NCBI GenBank assembly: GCA_030430565.1
Contig: JAUIKS010000012.1
Span: forward strand, 62,001 to 126,000
Direction: 5' to 3'
From: Polyangia bacterium
Lineage (GTDB): Bacteria > Myxococcota_A > Polyangia > Nannocystales > Nannocystaceae
Length of the DNA stretch: 64,000 nucleotides
This document shows positions 33,693-41,973 of the stretch, in pieces. Each line of letters begins with the position of its first letter. Positions within the stretch are counted from its first letter, which is position 1. A program made the position numbers and the translations under genes. The notes below the pieces were generated by a model. The model was not told the DNA's origin. It saw nothing but the letters and a program-made list of their open reading frames with translations, and ran no database searches.

Positions 33693-33932
33693 TCACCCCG
33701 CCATCATGCCGGTGCCGAGCCAGTGCTCAATCTCGGCGCGGCGAAAGTACAGCCGCCGACCGACGCGCACGACCCCGGGCACCTGCCCACGGAACACGCG
33801 GTCGTAGACGGCGCGGCGAGTGCAGTGGAGCCAGCTCGCTAGCTCATCCGCCGTCATCAGCGGCGAGGGCTTAACCGCCGGCGTGGCGCCGCGGCGAGGG
33901 CTTCGAGACTTTCGGCCTGTCCTACCAGACAT
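33693..33932 (-). CDS. excisionase/AlpA-type helix-turn-helix protein
   Basis: 79 residues from ATG 33932, which has a full Shine-Dalgarno (AGGAGG) 7 nt upstream. After a basic ~25-residue tail the protein is a MerR-like winged HTH of excisionase type: LMTADELASWLHCTRRAVYDRVFRGQVPGVVRVGRRLYFRRAEIEHWL. Such proteins usually direct excision or regulate a neighbouring element, but no integrase is seen here. It may be a stand-alone regulator or relic. Its upstream region is shared with the divergent TerB-like gene and contains the box at 34110-34128, so it could regulate that gene. Confidence 0.8.
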   Translation of the reverse strand: MSGRTGRKSRSPRRGATPAVKPSPLMTADELASWLHCTRRAVYDRVFRGQVPGVVRVGRRLYFRRAEIEHWLGTGMMAG

Positions 33933-34295
33933 CTATCCAACCTCCTCGGGCCGCTCGAGGCGGCCCCGTGGCCTACGATACCGAGAATGTCGAGTTTCGT
34001 AGAGACCCCAAGATCGCGCCCTGCCCCGCGGCCGGCCGCGGGGGCTCGCGCGAGCGCGCGCGAGCACGCGGCAGCGTTGCCGCGGAACTCGATTTTATGT
34101 TTAGAGGGACATGTCTGTATCATCATGTGTAGATGCTCGTTTTTATGTGCCCTTAGAGTCATGTGAATCATGTACGCGGCATCGCGCGCGGCCTCGCGGG
34201 AGCGCTCACGCGAGCGCGCCGTCGCTCCGGGGCGCCGCGATCGCGCCTTGCTGACGGCCTGCGCGCCGGAGAGAATCGAGGCGGAGGCGAACGCG
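33933..34295. other. AT-rich divergent regulatory region
   Basis: 363 bases between the HTH gene (-) and the TerB-like gene (+). 34090-34170 is strikingly AT-rich for this genome and contains several ATGT repeats (GACATGTC, TCATGTGTA, TTATGTGC, TCATGTGAATCATGT). An upstream in-frame extension of the TerB-like gene from 34170 is Arg-rich and unlikely to be translated. Confidence 0.5.
34110..34128 (+). promoter_or_regulatory. CATGT-type box (CATGTC-N7-TCATGT)
   Basis: CATGTC, TGTATCA, TCATGT, 167 nt before the TerB-like start at 34296. The surrounding GACATGTCTG-N5-TCATGTGTA is identical at fixed positions to the box before the third TerB-like gene. Confidence 0.7.
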
Positions 34296-34610
34296 ATGGA
34301 GCTGGCCGAGAGGAAGATCTACTGCGAGCTGCTCGCGCAGCTGCTGATCGTCGACGGCGTGTTCGCCAACGAGGAGCGCGCGTTCCTCACCGCGGCGATG
34401 GACCGCCTCGGGCTCTCCAAGGAGGACCGGCGCGACGTGTACCGCAACGTCAACATCGACGACCCGATCGAGAACAAGCTCCGCCAGCTCGACGGCGAGG
34501 CGCGGCTGCGCCTGACGGAGGAGCTCGAGCGCGCGGCGAAGGTCGACGACGTGGTCGCGGCGAGCGAGAGCATGCTGATCGCGCGGATTCGAGAATTCAT
34601 GGCGGGCTAG
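34296..34610 (+). CDS. TerB-like protein (paralogue 2)
   Basis: 104 residues from ATG 34296. Helical, acidic protein with the TerB-type motif near its start: YCELLAQLLIVDGVFANEERAFLTAAMDRLGLS. A second helical part follows (LRLTEELERAAKVDDVVAASESMLIARIREF). It is shorter than the paralogues at 30040 and 43967. The upstream frame to 34170 is very Arg-rich and was left out. It lies between an HTH gene and a kinase, each with a CATGT-type box, and may be controlled with them. Family role in stress or metal response is by analogy only. Confidence 0.65.
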   Translation: MELAERKIYCELLAQLLIVDGVFANEERAFLTAAMDRLGLSKEDRRDVYRNVNIDDPIENKLRQLDGEARLRLTEELERAAKVDDVVAASESMLIARIREFMAG

Positions 34611-34615
34611 CCGTA

Positions 34616-34634
34616 CATGTACATATAGACATGT
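34616..34634 (+). promoter_or_regulatory. CATGT-type box (CATGTA-N7-ACATGT)
   Basis: CATGTA, CATATAG, ACATGT, 83 nt before the kinase start at 34718. It overlaps the 10-bp palindrome GTACATGTAC (34613-34622). A TACGAT hexamer follows at 34661-34666. Confidence 0.6.
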
Positions 34635-34717
34635 TTTAAGGCGCGGGGTGGCGCCCTTGGTACGATGGGGCGGCGCGTGAACACCCCGCGGTCGAGGACC
34701 TGAAGCGGCGGCGAGGA

Positions 34718-35851
34718 ATGCAACTCGGGAAGTATCAGCTCATCACCAAGCTCGGCAAAGGCGGGATGGCGGAGCTGTTCCTCGCGCGCACGGAGGCGAT
34801 CCACGGGATCGAGAAGTTCGTCGCGCTCAAGCGCATCCCCGACGCGCACGCGCGCGACAAAGAGTTCGTGCGGATGTTCCTCGAGGAGGCGCGCCTCGCC
34901 GCGACGCTCAACCACCCGAACATCGCGCAGGTGTACGACGTCGGCAAACAGGGCGGGACCTACTTCTTCACGATGGAGTACCTGCAGGGCCTCGACCTGG
35001 CTCGCCTCCTGCGCGCGGTCTTCAAGCGCGGCGAGTGGCCGCCGCTGCAGCACATCCTCGCGATCATCATCGGGACCGCCGCCGGCCTCCACTACGCGCA
35101 CCGCAAGGAGGGACGCGACGGGCGCTTGCTCAACATCGTCCACCGCGACGTCTCGCCCTCGAACATCTTCATCACCTACGACGGCGGCGTGAAGCTGCTG
35201 GACTTCGGGATCGCCAAGGCGACGACCGCGAAGACGGTGACCGAGACGGGCTCGCTCAAGGGCAAGATCCCGTACATGTCGCCGGAGCAGGTCCGCGGCG
35301 AGAAGCTCGATCAGCGCAGCGACATCTTCTCGCTCGGGATCGTGCTGTGGGAGATGCTGGCGCGGCGTCGGCTGTTCCCGAAGTCCGCGAGCGATCTCGA
35401 GATCATGAACACGCTCGCCTACGAGGACGTGCCGCCGCCCTCCTCGGTGCGCCGCGGCGTCGACCCCGACCTCGACCGCATCGTCCGGCGCGCGCTGCAG
35501 CTTGACCGCAACCAGCGCTTCCCGACCGCGCAGGCCCTGCAGATGGGGCTCGAGGAGTACGCCCGTCGTCGCCAGATCTCGATCTCGTCCGCGGAGCTCG
35601 GGCGATACATGCGCGAGCACTTCCCGCGCGAGGCGGAGGAGTCGAAGGCCGCGATGATGGTCCGCAGCGTCGCGGACGAGGACGTCGCGGGCGGCCGCAA
35701 GCGCGTCGTCTCGGGCGCGGCGCCGGCGGTGGCGGCGGCCGCCGCCACCGGGCTCTCCGAGCAGACGCGGCTGATCCTGGTCTCGGCGATCGCCGGGGCC
35801 GCCGTGACGGTCAGCCTCGGCGTCGTCCTGTACCTGCTGGTGCTGCGCTGA
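34718..35851 (+). CDS. Ser/Thr protein kinase with C-terminal TM anchor
   Basis: 377 residues. Kinase domain 5-275: LGKGGMAELFLAR loop, Lys38 (VALKRI), VHRDVSPSNI catalytic loop (Asp144; the HRDVSPSN form is common in myxobacteria), LDFG (Asp162) and KIPYMSPEQVRG. A ~75-residue linker is followed by one C-terminal TM helix (~350-372, LILVSAIAGAAVTVSLGVVLYLLVL) and no external domain. The ATG lies 52 nt after a TACGAT hexamer and 83 nt after a CATGT-type box that closely resembles those before TerB-like genes, so it may be co-regulated with them. It is convergent with rtcB. Confidence 0.9.
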   Translation: MQLGKYQLITKLGKGGMAELFLARTEAIHGIEKFVALKRIPDAHARDKEFVRMFLEEARLAATLNHPNIAQVYDVGKQGGTYFFTMEYLQGLDLARLLRAVFKRGEWPPLQHILAIIIGTAAGLHYAHRKEGRDGRLLNIVHRDVSPSNIFITYDGGVKLLDFGIAKATTAKTVTETGSLKGKIPYMSPEQVRGEKLDQRSDIFSLGIVLWEMLARRRLFPKSASDLEIMNTLAYEDVPPPSSVRRGVDPDLDRIVRRALQLDRNQRFPTAQALQMGLEEYARRRQISISSAELGRYMREHFPREAEESKAAMMVRSVADEDVAGGRKRVVSGAAPAVAAAAATGLSEQTRLILVSAIAGAAVTVSLGVVLYLLVLR

Positions 35852-35870
35852 GCCGGCGCGCGGCGGCGCG

Positions 35871-37133
35871 CTACGGCCCCTTGTAGCTGAGCACGGGCCG
35901 CAGCTCCCTCGTGACGCGCGTCAGGGCTCGCTGCGCGCGCATCACAGAGTGGATGTCCTTGTAGGCATCTGGGGCCTCGCCGCGCAGCTTCCCCGCGAGC
36001 GCCTCGTCCCAGCGCACGCGCGCGTCCCGGAGCTGCGCGCGCAGCCGCTTCGTGGAGATCTCGCGGTGAGCTGATCCTCGAGACAGCTTACGACCAGCGC
36101 CGTGGGCGCTCGAGCACAGCGCCTCGGCGCAGCCGCGACCCTCGACGTGATAGCTCGGCGTGCCCATCGAGCCGGGGATCAAGCCGGGCTCGCCCTCCGC
36201 CGCTGAGATCGCGCCCTTGCGGTGCACCCAGAGCTGCTCGGTCACCGTCCTGTCGCGCGCGCGCGCGGTGATGGCCTCGCGGCGGACGAAGTTGTGGTGG
36301 CAGTCGACGCGGGTGTCCTCCGCGCTCCGTAGGCCGAGCTCCTCCCCGACGATCTCGACGGCGCGCTGCAGCATCGCGCCCCGGTTGGCCGCCGCGTATC
36401 GCAGCGCCCAGCCCATGTCGTCGAGGTAGGCCTGACCGGCTGGCGAGCTCGCGTCCAGGCCGCGGAGACCGGCGTAGAGCGGCTCGGCGAGGCGCTCGTG
36501 GTGCGACCGGATCTCGCGGCCGATCGCGCGCGAGCCGCTGTGCAGCATCAGCCACAGGCGCGGCGGCGCGCGGCGTCCAAGCGCTTCGAACTGAAGCTCG
36601 AGGAAGTGATTGCCACGGCCGAGCGTGCCGAGCTGGATCGTCGCGGTCCGTCGCCGATGACTCTCGAGCGGCGCCGCGCTGAGGCGCGCGCGCTCGAGCT
36701 CCTCGGGCATCGGCGGCGCGGCGTCGACCCGGCGGTGCCGGAGGATCGGCACGCGCCGCCGCAGCGACTCGAGGATACGACGCGCGCGCTCGGGCTCGCG
36801 GGAGAGCGGCGTCGGGTCGCCGTCAAACGCGATGGCCGCCATGCCGCAGCCGATGTCCCCGCCGACCGCCGCGGGGTAGAGCACACGTCGCGTGGCGATC
36901 ACGGTCCCGACGCAGACCTCGTGCGCGAGGTGTACATCGGGCATGGCGGAGACCTGCACGACGTCGGGCGCGCGGCGCAGGCGCGCGAGGGCCTGCTGGA
37001 CATCCCGCGGCGGAGGGTCGCTCCACCAGCGCGTGAAGGGGGCCGGGGCCCTCGGCGCGGGGGCGCCGAGGGCCTGGCGTTGTGAGCTGACCTCTTGGTC
37101 AGTCGGGTTCTCGCCCGCGTCGTCCGGTCTCAT
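35871..37133 (-). CDS. rtcB: RtcB-type 3'-phosphate/5'-OH RNA ligase
   Basis: 420 residues from ATG 37133, with AGGAGG 9 nt upstream. All RtcB signatures are present: GGDIGCGM (Asp93, Cys96), GRGNHFLEL (Asn175, His176), LHSGSR (His198), DCHHNF (His279-280), HRKGAIS, PGSMGTPSYHV and SSAHGAGR (His344, the residue guanylylated in the ligase reaction). It joins 2',3'-cyclic phosphate or 3'-phosphate ends to 5'-OH using GTP and Mn2+, acting in RNA repair. It is somewhat shorter than archaeal and E. coli RtcB. Its ATG overlaps the TGA of the RbfA-like gene (ATGA), so the two are translationally coupled. No archease or RtcA is nearby. Confidence 0.92.
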   Translation of the reverse strand: MRPDDAGENPTDQEVSSQRQALGAPAPRAPAPFTRWWSDPPPRDVQQALARLRRAPDVVQVSAMPDVHLAHEVCVGTVIATRRVLYPAAVGGDIGCGMAAIAFDGDPTPLSREPERARRILESLRRRVPILRHRRVDAAPPMPEELERARLSAAPLESHRRRTATIQLGTLGRGNHFLELQFEALGRRAPPRLWLMLHSGSRAIGREIRSHHERLAEPLYAGLRGLDASSPAGQAYLDDMGWALRYAAANRGAMLQRAVEIVGEELGLRSAEDTRVDCHHNFVRREAITARARDRTVTEQLWVHRKGAISAAEGEPGLIPGSMGTPSYHVEGRGCAEALCSSAHGAGRKLSRGSAHREISTKRLRAQLRDARVRWDEALAGKLRGEAPDAYKDIHSVMRAQRALTRVTRELRPVLSYKGP

Positions 37134-37480
37134 TCGGAGTCCTCCTGATCCCGGGCGCCGCGCGGCGCGGGGGGCAGCGCGGGCGCGATGCGGAACTCGA
37201 TCCACGGCGTCCGCTTGCGGTTGATCGCCTGGGCGATCTCGCTGCGGATCCGCGGTCTCGCGGCGTTGAGGCGCGCGAGCAGGCGCTCGGGCGCGACGGG
37301 GGCGTCCCCGGTGGGCGTGAGCTCGACGATCAGGTTCGAGCTCCCGGGGAGCGCGTGGACTTCTTCGACGTAGAGCCCCGCGAGCAGCGGGTCTTCAAAC
37401 TCTCCGGCGAAGACGAGGTTGAGTTGGCGCTGCACCTGGCTGCAGAGCTGTTTGATTTTTCGGTGGTTCTTGCTTCGCAA
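37130..37480 (-). CDS. RbfA-like ribosome-binding factor
   Basis: 116 residues from ATG 37480. It has the RbfA KH-like pattern: HRKIKQLCSQVQRQLNLVFAGEFEDPLLAGLYVEEVHALPGSSNLIVELTP in the first 70 residues (helix, 'L...F.....DP.L.. .V..V......S.L.V.V'), then the second helical part (LARLNAARPRIRSEIAQAINRKRTPWIEFRI), matching 'LR..l...l.lr..P.L.F'. RbfA binds the 30S subunit during maturation and cold shock. This copy overlaps the rtcB start and not nusA/infB/truB, so it is probably a paralogue devoted to rRNA or ribosome repair with RtcB (inference). Confidence 0.75.
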   Translation of the reverse strand: MRSKNHRKIKQLCSQVQRQLNLVFAGEFEDPLLAGLYVEEVHALPGSSNLIVELTPTGDAPVAPERLLARLNAARPRIRSEIAQAINRKRTPWIEFRIAPALPPAPRGARDQEDSE

Positions 37481-37992
37481 TGTTGATCATCAGATCGCGA
37501 TCGCGGCGCGATCGCGGCTGTTGACGGGCGCGCGCGGCGGCCCGTCGAGGTCTCTCGGTAGCTCTCTCTCCACGCCCTCGCGGGCTGTCCCGAGCGAGCG
37601 TGGTCGGTCCGCGCCGTCGCTGCGACGGGCGGTGGGGATCATCAGCTGCCGCGCAGCACGGCCCGCGCCCAGAAGGCGATGCGAGCGCGCGTTAGCGCCG
37701 CGAACGCGCCAGAGCGACTCTACAGGCGTCTACGACGTGTTCTGCGACGAGGCCTGAGAAGACCGGTCGAGATGTCTAGGTCGGATACCCGGGAGTGGGG
37801 CTCTGCGCGTTCTCGTGTGTGACAAGGGGTCGCATGATCCTACCTCCTCCCGTCGGACGCGCGCGTCAAGCTGACGCGCTCATCGCTCACGACGAAGCGA
37901 AGTCTACGGGGCGCGCCCCGGGCTGTCAACGGACAATCCGAGCGCGCCGCGTTTTCGATGATGTCTTTACGGTCAGGTCCGTTAGGACCTGC
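37481..37992. other. 512-bp intergenic region
   Basis: Lies between the RbfA-like start and the end of the DUF4139 lipoprotein gene. Apart from the 19-codon ORF at 37776-37835 with a near-perfect Shine-Dalgarno, no gene is supported. Short plus-strand frames here are Arg-rich and lack ribosome sites. The promoter of rbfA-like/rtcB must lie in its left part but was not identified. Confidence 0.4.
37776..37835 (-). CDS. candidate 19-aa small ORF / leader peptide with strong Shine-Dalgarno
   Basis: MRPLVTHENAQSPTPGYPT, preceded by GGGAGGAGGTAGGATC directly before the ATG, one of the best anti-SD matches in the window. It lies ~295 bp upstream of the RbfA-like/rtcB unit on the same strand. It could be a leader peptide or an unannotated micro-protein, or chance. 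It has no recognisable motif. Confidence 0.35.
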   Translation of the reverse strand: MRPLVTHENAQSPTPGYPT

Positions 37993-40338
37993 TCACGGGC
38001 GCTTCGGCTCGGGGCTGGTCCCGAGCGGCGTCCGCAGATCGAGGTTCTGGATCAGGTCCTCGATCTCGATGCGCTTCTCGAGCCGCTGTGAGTTGAGCTC
38101 GACGATCTGCCGCCCGATCTTGTCGGCGTCGCGCGTGAACTCGTCGAGCCGCTTGCTGAGCTTGGCGCGCAGCGAGGTCGCGCGCGGGTCCTTCTTGATC
38201 GCCTCGAGGTTGCTGCGGGTCTCCTGCGCGCGCCGATCGAGCTCGCGCTCCTGCGCGCGCAGCCCGTTGATGGTCGTGTCGATCTTGCCCAGCTCGCGGC
38301 GGAGCTTGAGGATCGGCTCGAGCTGCTGGCGCGCTCGGGCGTCGAGGCTGGGGACCTGCAGCGCGAGCTCGATCAGCCGGATCGCGCGGTCGTCCCAGAT
38401 CGTGAGGCTGGTGCGCGAGGGCGTCTGCTCGACGAGCTCGAGCTCCGCCTCGGTCTTGTCGGGCGGCACCGTGATCGGGATCAGGTAAGCGCCGACCAGG
38501 TCCTCGGCCCCGGGCGGGCGGTCGCGCAGCTCGTAGTTGTTGCCGGCCCGCGGGTGGCGGACGAGCACGGTGTAGCCGCCCTTGCGCTTGCCGGACACGC
38601 GCCAGGTCGTCGTCGTCTGGTTGAAGCTCTGGACCTCGAGGACGCCGCGGACGATCCGCGTCAGCTTCATCTCGTCGCCGCTGCGCGCGGTCGCGCGCGC
38701 GACCGAGATCTCGGGCTCGACCGCGAAGGGGATCGTCGCGCTGGTGTTGCTGCCGACGGCCTCGGAGAGCCCCTCGCCGACGAAGCTGCCGCCGGCGTAG
38801 ATGCTGATCGGGCCGGGCTCGAGCACGAAGGGGGTCGTGTTGCGGAACCGGACCACGCGGTAGGGGTTGGCCTCAAAGCCAGGTCCAGCGCCGCCGGGGC
38901 GGAACAAGAAAGTCTGCTCCGCCTCGACCATCTCGTTGACGAGCGCGACCATCGTCGAGGTGCCGTCGGGCACGGTGACCTTGTCGGCGATGTCGAATTG
39001 CGTCAGGCCGCTGACCTGCTTGGCGCGCGCGCTCGCCTGCGTGCTCGCGCGCAGCGAGTCGAGGTCGAGCATCGGCGCCTCGGGCTGGTCGTCGGCCCAG
39101 CTCTGACCGACCGGGCCAGCGCTAGCGCCAGCGCCCGAGCCCCCGCGATCCCGCGACGGGCTCGGGCTCACCTCGGCCGCCGAGGTGAACTCCCGCTTGC
39201 GATTCGCCTTGAGCTTGGCGCGCTCCTCGACCGCGCGGCGTCGCTCCTCGACCTTGGCCTCCTGTTCGAACGCCACGCGCTCCTCTTCGCTGTCCTCCTC
39301 GCCCCCCTCGGCGTCGTCGACGTAGGTCGTCTCGCCGAGCGCGACCCGGGCTTGGCGCGCGACGCCGCGCTCGGTGAGGTCCGCGCGCCCGACCTGCCGC
39401 GGCGTGTGCAGATCGTAGCGGAAGGCGATCGGCGCGCCCGAGGTCAGGCTCATGCCGACCTCGTCCCAGTCTTCGCCGCTGAGGTTGTCGACCACCGCCC
39501 AGGCCTGCAGCAGCGCCTGCCCCTTGCCCTCGTCGGGCAGCACGACGCGGTAGGTCGGCTTCCACATCGGCGCGGCGACGACGTAGCTGACCACGAGGTC
39601 ATGATCGCGCGCGCCGGCGAGGCGGACGTCGACCGAGACCTGCTGGAACATGCCCTCGCCCGCGCTCGCGTCGAGCCGCCGGTGCAGGTGCATCGCCAGG
39701 TCCCCGTCGCGCAGCGTCACGGACTTCACGCGCGAGAGCCGGATCACCTGCATCGTCTGTCCCGTGAGCAAGGTGACCTTGTGGTCGCGGGTCACCGGCA
39801 TCGGGAAGTTCACGCCGCGCTTGGCGGGCTCTGGGGTCGGCTCGTTGACGACCGCCTCGACCATGACGACGCGCCCGGTGATCTTGCGCCGATCGGTGCG
39901 CAGCGAGACCTCGGTCCCGCGCAGCGCGTCGAGGATCTGCGCGAGGTTTCCGCGGCCCGGCTCGAGCGAGGCGAGCGCCGCGCTCGACCACGTGTTGGCG
40001 TCGAGCGGCATCGACACGCTCACGGCCTTGCCGGTCTTGCGGTCGACGACGGTGAGGCTCTTGAGCAGGTCGTTGACCTGGTCTTTTCGGACTTTGAGGT
40101 GGAGGATGTCGCCGCTGACGTCGCCGCGGCGCTCGAAGTAGCCGATGCCGTTGCGGTACAGGACGACGCGCTCGAGGCCGAGGCCGCCGATGTCGGTCGT
40201 GGCGATCCGCCGGCTCTGGTGGGCGCAGCCGATCGAGCTCAGCAGCGCGGGGACGGAGAGGGCGATCGCGGTGGCGCACGCGAGGACGCGCGCGCGCGCT
40301 GCGGCGGCGAGATGGGGGCGGGTGCTTCGAGGGTTCAT
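37993..40338 (-). CDS. DUF4139/DUF4140 (mucoidy inhibitor A-like) lipoprotein
   Basis: 781 residues from ATG 40338. The signal peptide has a lipobox (LLSSIGC). The layout is that of the DUF4139 family: an N-terminal strand region (VVLYRNGIGYFERRG), a central beta domain ending VVAAPMWKPTYRVVLPDEGKG...DWDEVGMSLTSGAP (the family's 'W.P.Y.L......A.V.N.TGEDW..V.L.LST..P' signature), a charged low-complexity insert (~350-450), and a second beta domain (FRNTTPFVLEPGPISIYAGGSFVGEG). A coiled coil follows near the end (LKLRRELGKIDTTINGLRAQERELDRR in part). Probably a large periplasmic or surface beta protein; biochemical role unknown. Confidence 0.8.
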   Translation of the reverse strand: MNPRSTRPHLAAAARARVLACATAIALSVPALLSSIGCAHQSRRIATTDIGGLGLERVVLYRNGIGYFERRGDVSGDILHLKVRKDQVNDLLKSLTVVDRKTGKAVSVSMPLDANTWSSAALASLEPGRGNLAQILDALRGTEVSLRTDRRKITGRVVMVEAVVNEPTPEPAKRGVNFPMPVTRDHKVTLLTGQTMQVIRLSRVKSVTLRDGDLAMHLHRRLDASAGEGMFQQVSVDVRLAGARDHDLVVSYVVAAPMWKPTYRVVLPDEGKGQALLQAWAVVDNLSGEDWDEVGMSLTSGAPIAFRYDLHTPRQVGRADLTERGVARQARVALGETTYVDDAEGGEEDSEEERVAFEQEAKVEERRRAVEERAKLKANRKREFTSAAEVSPSPSRDRGGSGAGASAGPVGQSWADDQPEAPMLDLDSLRASTQASARAKQVSGLTQFDIADKVTVPDGTSTMVALVNEMVEAEQTFLFRPGGAGPGFEANPYRVVRFRNTTPFVLEPGPISIYAGGSFVGEGLSEAVGSNTSATIPFAVEPEISVARATARSGDEMKLTRIVRGVLEVQSFNQTTTTWRVSGKRKGGYTVLVRHPRAGNNYELRDRPPGAEDLVGAYLIPITVPPDKTEAELELVEQTPSRTSLTIWDDRAIRLIELALQVPSLDARARQQLEPILKLRRELGKIDTTINGLRAQERELDRRAQETRSNLEAIKKDPRATSLRAKLSKRLDEFTRDADKIGRQIVELNSQRLEKRIEIEDLIQNLDLRTPLGTSPEPKRP

Positions 40339-40468
40339 GGCGGGTGCGAGCGCGGCGTGGCGCGCGGCGAGTGCGAGGATACCCGGATCGGGAGGAGGGG
40401 TCGGCGCCCGCCCGCGGCGGCGCGTGGAGGCTGAGGCGAGCATCGAGAGGGGACCCGGCGACGCGCGA

Positions 40469-41728
40469 TCACGTGACCCGCGTGATGAACCACAGCGCGC
40501 CGGCGAGCGTGACGAGCAGGTTGAGCGTTCGAAGCGTCGGGCGGAGGACCTGCGGCGCGCGCCAGCGCAGCGCGAGCGCGCCGGCGAGCAGCAGCGGGAG
40601 CACGAGCAGCTGCCCGAGCTCGACGCCGAGGTTGAAGCAGACCAGCGCGAGCGCGCGGGCGTCTGCGGGCAGCCCGATCTCCGCGAGCGCGCCGGCGAAG
40701 CCGAGCCCATGAACCAGGCCGAAAGGCAAGGTGAGCAGGTAGCGCCGCGGCGGACGGGCGCGCCAGTGGTTCTCGAGGCCGACGTAGACGATCGAGAGCG
40801 CGATCGCGGGCTCGACCCACGCGGGATCAGGCGTCCACCCGCCCAGGGTCACCAGCGCCAGGCTGAGCGAGTGACCGACGGTGAAGGCCGTGATCGCGAG
40901 GATCAACGCGCGGGCGCCCGCGCGTCGATCGGCGCCAGCGCGCACGAGCCCCCAGGGCAGACACAGGCCGAGCAGGAACACGAGATGATCGAGGCCGCCG
41001 AGGATGTGCTCGAGCCCGAGACGCAGAAACGAGCCGGCGAGCGCGAACCACCGCTGGTCCGGAGCGCGCCGCTTGGTTCGCGCGGCGGCGGGCTGGCGCG
41101 GGCGGGCGTCCGCAGAGATCCGATCGACCAGCGAGCCGCTCGCGGTCGTCGACGTCGACGTCGACGTCGACGGGAGCTCAAACACGCGCTGCCCGAGGTG
41201 CGTTAAGAACAGGTGCTGCTGCGGCTCGCCGGACGCGTCGCGCTGGTGCACGACGCCGACGTGTCGGTGACCCGGCGTCGCGTTACGCAAGAGCCCGCGC
41301 GGGTCGATTTGCCGGGGGCGCGCGTCGGCGGAGCAGGAGTATCGGGCGTCGAGGACTACGCCGTCACCGTCGAGCGTGATGTCCTGCAGCGCGCCGTCGC
41401 AGCGCCGCTCGCCGGCGGTGATCACGATCGCGTCAACAATTCGCCGCTGGTAGATCGTCGCGCCGGCTCTCGCCTCGGCGTCCGACAGCTGTTCGTCGCC
41501 GTCGCGGTCGAGGGTCGAGGCGATAGCGAGCAGCTCGGCGCGCGCGAGCGAGAGCGACGCCTCGACGCGGGGACCGGCGACGCGGTACTCACCGCGCGAG
41601 AGACCGAGGCGGTGGGCGTGTACGACCGCCGGCAGCGCGAGCAGCGTTGAGAGGATCGAGAGGCCCGCGAGCAGCGGCGCGCGCGGGTACGCGCGTCGCC
41701 TGGGGCTCGGGGAATTCACGTACGCCAT
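40469..41728 (-). CDS. HupE/UreJ-family membrane protein
   Basis: 419 residues. A signal-like N-terminal helix (LLAGLSILSTLLALPAVVHA) precedes a periplasmic beta domain of ~180 residues with an EF-hand-like loop (DRDGDEQLSDAE). Six or seven TM helices follow in the C-terminal half with HupE/UreJ_2 signatures: FLRLGLEHILGGLDHLVFLLGL, ITAFTVGHSLSLAL, EPAIALSIVYVGLENH, LPFGLVHGLGFAGAL and CFNLGVELGQLL. The conserved His residues could bind Ni or another metal; transport is inferred for the family. A STSTSTSTT tract (~200) comes from a gtcgacgtcgac DNA repeat at 41148-41171. No hydrogenase or urease genes are adjacent. Confidence 0.85.
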   Translation of the reverse strand: MAYVNSPSPRRRAYPRAPLLAGLSILSTLLALPAVVHAHRLGLSRGEYRVAGPRVEASLSLARAELLAIASTLDRDGDEQLSDAEARAGATIYQRRIVDAIVITAGERRCDGALQDITLDGDGVVLDARYSCSADARPRQIDPRGLLRNATPGHRHVGVVHQRDASGEPQQHLFLTHLGQRVFELPSTSTSTSTTASGSLVDRISADARPRQPAAARTKRRAPDQRWFALAGSFLRLGLEHILGGLDHLVFLLGLCLPWGLVRAGADRRAGARALILAITAFTVGHSLSLALVTLGGWTPDPAWVEPAIALSIVYVGLENHWRARPPRRYLLTLPFGLVHGLGFAGALAEIGLPADARALALVCFNLGVELGQLLVLPLLLAGALALRWRAPQVLRPTLRTLNLLVTLAGALWFITRVT

Positions 41729-41915
41729 GCCGAGCGGATTCGCTCATACCGCGCGATGAATTTAAATCCGAGCGCGCAAAAGGCGCTCGTCGGGCTCGCG
41801 TGGGTCGACGCTCCTCCTGTCGACAAGCTGGAGTGTGCGAGAGCGTCAGCGCACGGGAGTCGCAGGCGCTCGCGTCGCCTGGAGCCGAACGTTACGGGTC
41901 GTGCGCGAACGCTGC

Positions 41916-41921
41916 TACACT
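41916..41921 (+). promoter_or_regulatory. candidate -10 (TACACT)
   Basis: gcTACACT, 52 nt before ATG 41974. Confidence 0.4.
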
Positions 41922-41973
41922 CGAACGACTTGCCTTTTACGGTGCTTCACCCGATTTCGGAGTACTTGATCTT

